Shown here in pieces: positions 56,258 through 64,000 of a DNA stretch of 64,000 nucleotides. Location: contig JAHLKF010000012.1 in assembly GCA_025558075.1 (NCBI GenBank), positions 372,001 through 436,000 of the forward strand, written 5' to 3'. Source of the DNA: Gaertneriomyces semiglobifer (lineage: Eukaryota; Chytridiomycota; Chytridiomycetes; Spizellomycetales; Spizellomycetaceae). The notes under the pieces were generated by a model. The model saw only the letters and a list, made by a program, of their open reading frames with translations. It did not search any database and had not been told where the DNA came from. Positions within the stretch are counted from its first letter, which is position 1, and every line of letters begins with the position of its first letter. Made by a program: the position numbers and the translations under genes.

Positions 56258-59200
56258 CTAGCGTCTGACAGTACTAGGCAATGACTCGGGAGCGCCATCC
56301 GTGGTAGCAACAGGGAGTGAGATTCGGTTACGCAGTTCTGTTGCAACTGTTGGATCCAGCAAAAACTCCAGTGTACCGTCTTTGGTGATAATCGTCATAT
56401 TCACCAGACCCGCATTAGGCCCTTCTTCTGCGTTGCTATCAGCTGCAAGAAACACCGACGCCCCTGTGGTGCGGTAGGATCTAAATCGTGGCGCCGCACC
56501 ATTCTCCACCAGGAAGTCCAAGCAAAGAAATCCAGGGAACACGATCACTTCGGCGCGCTTCCAGCGTGCAAAGAAGCTAAGCGTGAGACTCATGAATCCC
56601 GCCGATCGTTCCAAGACAGGCACCTTGCCAACGCGCGTTACTTGTTGATTTTCGACTTGCAGCGGAGCCGTCTTGATCGGTGGGCCTGCGCTGACAGTGC
56701 CAAACAATCGACCATTCTTTGAGTTTATGGCACTCGGGAAAAGATCTGGCTCTGCGGCGGTTGGTTTCACAAGATGCACGAATTTGATTCCGAGAGTGCA
56801 CATTTGAAGTACAGCGACGCCAAGTAAGGCTCCCAAACTGCGTAATACGAAAGAATAGCCAATGAAGTCCTGCGAGCGCCAAACCGTTGGTAAACACGAA
56901 AGGCTTACTTAGGGTAGGTGAAGTTACTTACCACATTATAGACCAAAGGAAGGAAAAGAGCTGACACAGCAACAATGTTGTATACCGAGATTCCGATCCA
57001 TCTCGACTCGTTCCACTCGGCACGGACATGTCTAGTCTGATAACTCAGCCAAGTGGCCATCAGGAGCAGGATGCCGTTGAATGCCATGCTAACTGCAGTC
57101 ATAGCATTCTGGAAGCTTGCGCTGCTAGATTGACACACCAGCATGTGTTTGACTTCAGTCATGGTGACGGCCGTAATTCTCGGGGTATCATAGGCGACCC
57201 AAACAATAGAAATCAAAAGTTCAACCATCACAATCCTGGATAGACATCAGTCTCAGTGAGGAAAGTCACGCGATTCTGTGGTGCAGCAAGCATCGCCTTA
57301 CCCCATGGAAAATCGCAGGAGACGTGCGTCATCAATAGCCATCGACATTTTCTTCGGGTTGGAGAAGATCTTAGAAAAAACGTTAGATCGGTTTCCAGAG
57401 TGAGACATGCAGCAATTGCTACCTTATAGACCCGCCAGGTCTTTGCGAGCAGGTTGGAAAATGTCAGACCTACGCATGAGCCATGAGATCGTGCGCGCGC
57501 GGAGGATGCGCTTCGGAAGACTTACCAAAGCCTACATTCAGAAGGAAGGGTTGTCCGATACACACTGCTCTGTTTAGAGAGCCAATGTAAAGCAGTGGGG
57601 AAGCACTGACAAGACACGTTCCCAGCGAAATGAGCAAAAGCGACTTCCATGAAGCCTTTTTGATTACGCCTTCATTGCGGTAAATGAAGACGACAATAAC
57701 CGATCCGAGACCGAACGTAGTGAAAAGCAAGGACAAGGTAGCAATGAGCGCTCCTATGGCGGAATTCCATGTAGGGTTTTGGGCCACCGACGGCGCAAAG
57801 TCAGGCGGAATAACGGTCGACCCTCCGAAAAAGATTGCTTGTACTTTCTTCCCTTCCTCGAAGATATCGTGCACTATCCAATGCTCGTCCAGTTCAGCGA
57901 TCTCGGTGTCGGTAACGTCCTCTATTTCACTGTCGTAATGTTGAACATAAATGCTATCTGCAAGCATCATCAGACGCTGTACTGACCGCGAACACACATC
58001 CTCGACACTTACCAATTTGGTAGTAATAGTCACCGTTCGCGTCAAAGAGGAGCGCCTCACCATTCATGGCGGGCTTGCTGGTGTTAAACATTGACAGCTC
58101 TATGGGGGGCAAATCATCACCAAGATAGTCGGGGTTGACCAGGACAGTTGGAGAAAGATCGTGGTCTTTCAAATACTGCGAAGAAGTTCGGTCAAAGCGC
58201 CTACTCATTATCAGGACAAATTCTTACCTTGTCAAAGCCCCACGCCAGGGCCCAGACACAATCTGCCACACCTCTGTCGAACAATGCATAGAAATTGATG
58301 AAAAGCGTCAAAACCAACGGAAAATGAGGACCTTACATATCGTAACTGCAATCTTTTACTCTGTCTGGTAACAACAGAGTGTCTGGAAAAGACGCTGTGC
58401 AAGCGTCCACCAATTCCAAATAGGGTTGTGATTGCTCCCGGTCTACAGGTTTTGTGCTAATGTAGAAGACGGCAGCGCTTCTAGCTGCGTCTTCCCCCAG
58501 CGCTTCTTCTAGTGAGGATTGTCGCACCCCTACAATAAGGTAGAGTCAATAAATTACCTGGAAATCGAAAGCAAAACGCCATGATTACATGCCTCCATCC
58601 GTTATCCAAACATACTCGGGGCCTGTGAGGTTCTGTTTTGCTGCCTCAATATAGAAATTCGTAGTCTCGCTATAAGTGCCTAAAGAATTATGGCCCTGGT
58701 AAATCGCTACGTTATGGACGTAATATGACACTAAGTACCACTCAAGACAAACCTGCAACAACAAAGACACGGGCACCGCTCGCAGCGAGATTCTGGACAG
58801 GTTGGCGATAGTCACGGTCGCCCCCAACACCGGGGTTGAACACTTGGTCAAGTACAATCGTGATATTGTTCAAACGTGCTCCATCGCGTACGGCGTCGAT
58901 ATAAGATGATCCGTACTCGCCAGCACTGGAACTCAAGAGTATGAGAACATGTCGTGTTTTGTATCTCTACTTTCACATTACCTGTGAACAAACGCAACTT
59001 TCGCCCAATTGTAGTGCGCGACAAAATTCATCAGCTTCCGGCCATACACATAATTGGGTTGAATCATACGGATTGAATAAGGGTATTTTTTCTTGTTGGA
59101 GAGTTCATCCGTCGCAGCCATTGGAACGCATGATGGTATCTTGAATCCGCTCGTCACAAGAGTTGCGTAAGGTGTGGTATCACTCGAAGCATCTGGAAGT

Positions 59201-59714
59201 GCCGCGCGTCAGGGTCACCAGCAGGACAACAGAGCCTGAGAAACGAAATACCTCCGACAACAGCGAAGACGCCTTCTTGTGTGACTTCATATGCAGCAGC
59301 GATGGCCCGTCCTTGCGTACCGGCCCATGATTCAGAACCGGCGACCCAAGAGTCCTTCATTACCATCGAAATATGGGTGCCGGGAAGGATATCTTCGCGG
59401 TCATTGATTATACTAAGAGATGGTCCCCTGTTAATGCGCAATTCAACCAAGCCGCCGGCACCAATAGAGGCTTACTTCAAAACAGATTGGACAGTCCATT
59501 CTTGGCCGGCGTATGTATAACCAGGTAGGTCTTTAGTTACAGGCCAGGTAAAGCCGAGCTTGAGCTCTACATATGCAGGTGTGCCCGTCACATGTTCAAA
59601 AAAACAGAGACACACTGTGGCGAGGCTCAACAGAACGCCTGGCAATATAATAGACAACGTTAGCGCGAGAAGCATGCAGTGAAAGGACTTTAAGTACATG
59701 GCGTTGATTCTCAC
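56258..59714 (-). CDS. GABA-B-like class C G protein-coupled receptor
   Basis: Thirteen exons: 59714-59476, 59427-59252, 59192-58982, 58925-58753, 58679-58593, 58529-58337, 58273-58228, 58175-58013, 57957-57526, 57469-57423, 57369-57302, 57235-56932, 56869-56258; about 917 residues. A signal-like start (MLLALTLSIILPGVLLSL) precedes a periplasmic-binding-protein-type ligand domain: DREDILPGTHISMVMKDS, ASSDTTPYATLVTSGFKIP, YSIRMIQPNYVYGRKLM, and NLTGPEYVWITDG. The 7TM part follows NPTWNSAIGALIATL and includes FIYRNEGVIKKASWKS, LAKTWRVYKIFSNPKK and VELLISIVWVAYDTPR, typical of class C. Cysteine-rich linker is absent, as in GABA-B receptors. One junction (exon 5 to 6) needs a GC donor. The C-terminal tail of about 175 residues contains another beta-rich segment. 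Confidence 0.9.
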
Positions 59715-60621
59715 CTAAGCCACAATGGATTTTACGACTGTTCGGTCGTGGAAAGTAAACGTGAAACATAGTGCGTTTTCGTTCAGCGCCTACTCCCGCA
59801 TTCCTGAAAATCACCTTGCGCTTTTATCTACATCCCGACGGTGCATCTTCTTTGAGAAAAATCCTGACGGCGCATCTTCTTTTAAAAATATCGTTTGCGT
59901 ATTCAAGTGTCAACCTGCCTGATTACCATGAATGGCAACACAAAGGCCGCACAAAGGCAACACAGTTCAGGATGTGACGGATACGATGATGCCGAGACCT
60001 CCAAATAATATCACACAAGCAGATGCTCAGGCTCTAAGAATAAATTGTAAGGAGTGAAAGTGCCTAATCGGTGCATCGTGGCTTGCATTACAAGCGTCGT
60101 GAAGCCGAATTCGGTGAATGCAGGGAGCTTTGAACAATGAGCGTAGAGATGTCAAGAGCCAACAGAAAGTTCCGCCAGAGGGTGTTATTTTTAGCGGTAA
60201 GAAACACTACATGTCCCGCCAAGATCTGAAGCGTCAAGCCGGTTGCTGGGGTGTGATGTAGTAGGGTTTAACGTTTAATTTGCTTTGAAGAGCCGTTGAT
60301 TTGTGCGGGCAAGCCGAGCCGTCCTCACATCAGCAGCAATTTGGTTTTTGGAAGAGTACAGGACATCTTCATGAGTCGCATGTGATTCAAGCTCGAATGT
60401 ACAATCATGAAGGAGCGTAAAAATGTCTTAGATACAACTGGTTCCGCATCTGCGCTTACAGACCATGGTTATACAGACTGCCATCCTCCAGGCTTAAAGT
60501 CATCAACCAGTCAGTGTATATCCTGGACCAATTATTATCAGGGAGTGCATCAACTCGCGCGAGCCGAACGCGTCAAAACGTTTTCTCGCACTTGCAGAGT
60601 TTTACGCGCAAAACCCAAAGA
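59715..60621. other. Divergent spacer
   Basis: About 0.9 kb between the receptor start (minus) and the LisH-CTLH gene (plus). A near-repeat, CATCTTCTTT, occurs at about 59846 and 59874. No gene recognised. Confidence 0.4.
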
Positions 60622-61671
60622 ATGGTCGACATTTCTACAGAGGCTCCCCAAAATCAGGTTGCAGAGGCAAGCGACTCTCTAATGCTGTCTACCTCAGAGC
60701 TTGTTTTGCCGCCGGGACTTTTACAATCACTCATCCACGAGTATCTGGTTCACAATTGTTATAGCGATAGCGCTCGGGTATTCTGCGCAACGACGCAGCC
60801 AACACGCGGAAATGGATGTGAGCCTATGGATGCCGACTCAGTCCTCACGGGAGCAGATGAGGATCCGAATCGAATGGATATGACTATGATAGCTCACCCG
60901 CCAAACTCCGCAAGGGAACGGGAAGGGCAAGACCGCGGTCGACGGAACGTAGGCGGCATGGGAGGAGCACATCCGCCAGGCGATATAGCCACTAAGACTA
61001 TGGCGGCTCGGAAACGATTGTATGACTTGGTGGTTGCAGGCAAGGTGTCTGAAGCGATAGAGTTTTGCCATACGACGTTTCCGACCGCGTTGGACTTTAC
61101 CACGCCCGACGGACTGGATGTGCTTTTCGAGCTCCATACGCAGCAGTTTATCGAGCTTGTTAAGGAGAGTGCTACGGATGCGTTGCGTTATGCGCATAAA
61201 GGTGAGACGCGCTGAACGTGGACGTAGAATACAGTTACCTAACAATGCAGTACTTATCCTAGAGTTAACCAAATTCGGTCATCTGAATCCTAACTACATG
61301 GACTCACTGAATGACATCTTACCACTTATTGCGTACGCGGATCCAGCTACATCTCCATTGCAACACTACCTGCAACCAGACCGCCGACAAACCGTTGCGA
61401 TTAATTTAAATAACTACATCCTCGCACATTCTGGTTTACCCCCGATCCCGACTTTAGAACAACTTGTACGACAGATGACCGTGGTACGGGACCTTCATAG
61501 CAACTTGAATCCGCCAAAAAATCAAAAACAAGAACCCAAGGATCGCCATAAAGTGGGCCATTTTGTCATTCTGCGCAGCCTTATATGCTTGTCTACATGC
61601 TAATTGTTTTGCTTTGTTAGCGATGGTCGTTGGCTCAATTTGTTGAAGATATCCGCGTTAACCCTATATAG
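60622..61671 (+). CDS. LisH-CTLH-CRA protein (RanBPM/GID type, no SPRY)
   Basis: Three exons (60622-61201, 61251-61552, 61621-61671) give 310 residues. Seen: LisH (LPPGLLQSLIHEYLVHNCYSD), a polar insertion of about 65 residues rich in Arg and Gly, then CTLH (KRLYDLVVAGKVSEAIEF, FELHTQQFIELVKESATDA) and a CRA-like C-terminus (ILPLIAYADPATSPLQHYL). These are the C-terminal domains of RANBP9/10 and GID8, subunits of the GID/CTLH ubiquitin ligase. The SPRY domain of RanBPM is not present upstream. The short last exon supplies WSLAQFVEDIRVNPI. Start is the ATG at 60622; an upstream GTG extension is not credible. Confidence 0.85.
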
Positions 61672-61729
61672 CGATTATATACATGTCACCCCACCACGAA
61701 ATGCACTATAGAACAACTTAGATATTACA

Positions 61730-62900
61730 TTAAGCCTTGCGCGTACGCGTTAGGTCATTCGCTTTACTTCGCTCCGCATCTATCTGCTTCAAGCGGCGTA
61801 TTCTCTGCAAGGAATTCGTAAGCACTAGAGTAGTCTGGGCAGTTCTCCACACTCTCATACCTCGGATATCTCTGTTTGTATTTCACGGGTATGCTCCTTC
61901 CCATGACCCAAGGCTATCATGTCATCCAGCCATTGTCGTCTCTCTTGAATCTCTTCCATTACTTATACAAAACAGAACGTTAGCTTCCCGGTCAACCGTC
62001 TTAGTAGTGCTCACAACACTTACTCATGCCAAACTCATCCAACACCTCCTCCGGTTCTGGCCTGCGTCCACGACGTCCACCACCGCGCTTAGTGGGACGC
62101 CCGATGTCATCCTGCTCGTCTTCTTCATCCTCCGCTTCGGCCGCAGGCGACGCATGCGCACCTCCTGTCGCCATCAATTTCTGAAACCGCTGCTTTTCAG
62201 CATTACGATCCTCTGTACGAATGCCACGGAAATCAAAAGTTTGGTCACCGCACCCGGAAGCAATGATGTTGTCCACTTACTGGTTGGTGTCGGGCGATAC
62301 GCTTCGATGTCAAATGCACCTCCTGCAACGATCGTGTCCAGAGTTCGTATTTGAGGTCGTCTACCGTACATTGGTATCGGCGCTCGTTTGAGGGGAGCGT
62401 AGTTGAACGGAATCATCATTGGTTGTGCGTCGTTATCGTCGGGGTAGAAGGACATCCCTGGTGTAGGGTTGGGCGGCAGAGGCGTACCAACTACAACAAC
62501 ATTAGACCATTAAGCTTTGCGATGCGCCAAACAAATAAATTCAGATGTGCAGTCGCGGACCTTTCAAGAACTGGTCAAGAAACCTTTGCTGTGTTGCAGA
62601 AAGTTTGGATGCCTGCATAAAGGCTGGAAAGAGTTATCATTTAGTCAGAAAGAAGACAGCCAAAGGTTTCTTCAAGAGCAACAGCGCGTACATTTGGACC
62701 TTACATTTCAAGATTCCCTTTGTACCGCTGCTGAGGTTATGGTCGCGGCCCGCTACCGGCACACTGGTAGCTCCCCCGCCTCCACCAGCACTGCTGCCCG
62801 ACCGCCACGGACGTTGAGCCACATCTGAGCCAGGGTAGTCTCGCAAGTGTGGAATGGGAGAAGGAATGGATGTCGTTAGACGCTGTACGGCAGATGGCAT
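61730..62900 (-). CDS. UPF0193 (EVG1/C22orf23) family protein
   Basis: Six exons (62900-62705, 62623-62561, 62490-62281, 62212-62024, 61961-61861, 61804-61730) give 277 residues. The order of blocks matches human C22orf23: SFMQASKLSATQQRFLDQFL; GTPLPPNPTP; a middle variable part; RNAEKQRFQKLMATG; then EEIQERRQWLDDMIALGHGK and REIQTEISERIRRLKQID. Human has [20 protein letters not shown] and AEISQKLREMEDID in the same places. The function is unknown; the family follows ciliated organisms. Exon 2 donor is GTCCGC, weak. Head-to-head with XRCC2, with about 240 bp between starts. Confidence 0.9.
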
Positions 62901-63137
62901 CGTTGTTAGTGCTTGCAGAAGTAGCACTGTTGGAAGATGCGAAGTTCCCCAGTGACCGCGTTCTCCGCACTTAGGTAAGCGGAACGCGCCACGCGCATAT
63001 CAATAACACAGCTATTCCAGATTCTCCACAATTTGTGCAATCGAGCGTAATACCCCCATCATCGTTCATATGGCTGCTTCCTTTAGGAGTCAAGAGCACG
63101 CACGGCTTCAAGGAGGAAAGTTATCTACTCATGTCTC

Positions 63138-63974
63138 ATGTCAGACTTGGTTGTCCCTCAGATCCTGAGTGAGATACGGGGAGAAACAGCAGCAACGTGG
63201 CTAGCTAGTCGAAAACGCGGATCGCCAGCTTACGACGCCGGAATCGCTCGAATACCTAATGGGTTACCAATACTTCGTCACGGAGAGTTGTTGGATCTTT
63301 GTGGGCCAACGTGCGGTGGAAAGACGGAGATGGTCATGCATGCCATCGCTTTGAGGATTTTGCCTGCTCAGTATGGAGGACAGGATGGTTCGGTACTACT
63401 GTTGGATTGCGACGTCCGATTTTCCTTCACTGCTCTTTCAAATACTTTGCGTGACTACATTAAGACTCGAAGACAATTGACTTTCGGAGCCGCCGCGAGC
63501 GTTGAGACAATTGTTTTGGCAGCGTTGGACAGATTACAAGTTGCGCATCCGCTGGATCCGGTGGAGTTTCTTGCAACCTTGATGCATGCCGAGCGCACTT
63601 TTGTGGCATTGTCTTCGAATCCAATGATTGTTGTCGATAGCCTTTCCGTCTTCTATTGGGTTAATCGATTGGACGATCTCGGAGAGCCCGTGCAAGGACC
63701 TAAACCGCGCCTGCCTCAGTCGAGAGGGCCACTGACGTATGGCGGTTCGCAACCCTCCATGCATCGAACTGTTATTCGAGTGCTAAAGCAAATCAAAGAG
63801 ACATATGCGTGTCCCTTCATTATCACACGCTGGGAATTATTTCCGTCCAAAGATGGTCAAGGAGCTCAGGGACCGCAGAGCGATACACCGTGGGCAGGCA
63901 TTGTCAATCGATATGTGTATGTATGGCGCGAGGAGGGCAAATTGTGTTGGAAAGACCTGGGGGCGAAGACGTGA
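63138..63974 (+). CDS. XRCC2: XRCC2-type RAD51 paralogue
   Basis: Homologous-recombination protein of the RAD51 paralogue group. Single-exon frame of 278 residues. Seen: TAATWLASRKRG near the start, Walker A GPTCGGKTEMVMHAI, VLLLDCDVRFSF (strand 3 region, as in LLDLDYHFD of human XRCC2), and the Walker B-like MIVVDSLSVFYWVNR, which is typical of XRCC2 (IIDSLSAFYW). The Walker A keeps GKT. The C-terminus includes PFIITRWELFPSK. The window ends 26 bases after the stop. Confidence 0.9.
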   Translation: MSDLVVPQILSEIRGETAATWLASRKRGSPAYDAGIARIPNGLPILRHGELLDLCGPTCGGKTEMVMHAIALRILPAQYGGQDGSVLLLDCDVRFSFTALSNTLRDYIKTRRQLTFGAAASVETIVLAALDRLQVAHPLDPVEFLATLMHAERTFVALSSNPMIVVDSLSVFYWVNRLDDLGEPVQGPKPRLPQSRGPLTYGGSQPSMHRTVIRVLKQIKETYACPFIITRWELFPSKDGQGAQGPQSDTPWAGIVNRYVYVWREEGKLCWKDLGAKT

Positions 63975-64000
63975 AGGTGTTCGCGGGTTTCTTCAGCATG

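Overview
The window is nuclear DNA of a fungus, most likely a flagellated (zoosporic, chytrid-like) one. Genes are dense, lie on both strands and are split by short introns, mostly about 50-90 nt with GTAAGT-like donors and CTAAC/CTAAT-like branch sites. A chitin-synthase regulator of the Skt5/Chs4 type with a C-terminal CaaX box points to a fungus. ARMC9 (a LisH protein of the ciliary base) and a UPF0193/EVG1 protein (a family of ciliated organisms) point to a flagellum. The lineage call is inference; the gene identities come from motifs and remembered family sequences. All exon models were built by hand and checked for reading-frame continuity.

Left part (1-13,000): a six-exon glyceraldehyde-3-phosphate dehydrogenase (334-1759, minus) that resembles the bacterial ArsJ-associated clade more than the glycolytic fungal enzyme. 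Then comes a rearranged block (about 2650-5040) holding displaced and duplicated pieces of a Ycf45/R3H-type P-loop ATPase, with fold-back repeats at the breakpoints. Next is a gene-poor stretch (5040-10,780) with two uncertain, possibly decaying genes, a perfect 17-bp hairpin, a 36-bp tandem repeat and an intron whose ends form an inverted repeat. A low-complexity coiled-coil protein follows (10,786-12,309).

Middle (13,000-32,800), compact housekeeping genes: a TPR protein, insulin-degrading enzyme, GPN3 GTPase (start codon split by an intron), SF3B6/p14, IMP dehydrogenase, a VAMP7-type R-SNARE, a HutD-family cupin whose stop overlaps the next reading frame (an AspA/AstE-type deacylase), the complex I 21-kDa subunit, eIF3f, MYCBP, CMSS1, a four-helix MARVEL-like membrane protein, an Alr4036-type FMN protein and MTFP1.

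Right part (33,000-64,000): Skt5-like Sel1-repeat protein, a Mut-7/EXD3-type DEDDy exonuclease, ARMC9, complex I NDUFB8, PAM16/TIM16, CDP-diacylglycerol synthase, a large P4-type flippase, an annexin with a long disordered N-terminus, a 13-exon GABA-B-like class C receptor, a LisH-CTLH-CRA protein, UPF0193 and XRCC2. Mitochondrial functions recur (NDUFB8, the 21-kDa subunit, PAM16, MTFP1), as do lipid and membrane traffic (CDP-DAG synthase, flippase, annexin, SNARE). I see no operon logic except the HutD/deacylase pair. No rRNA, convincing tRNA, CRISPR array or intact transposon was found.
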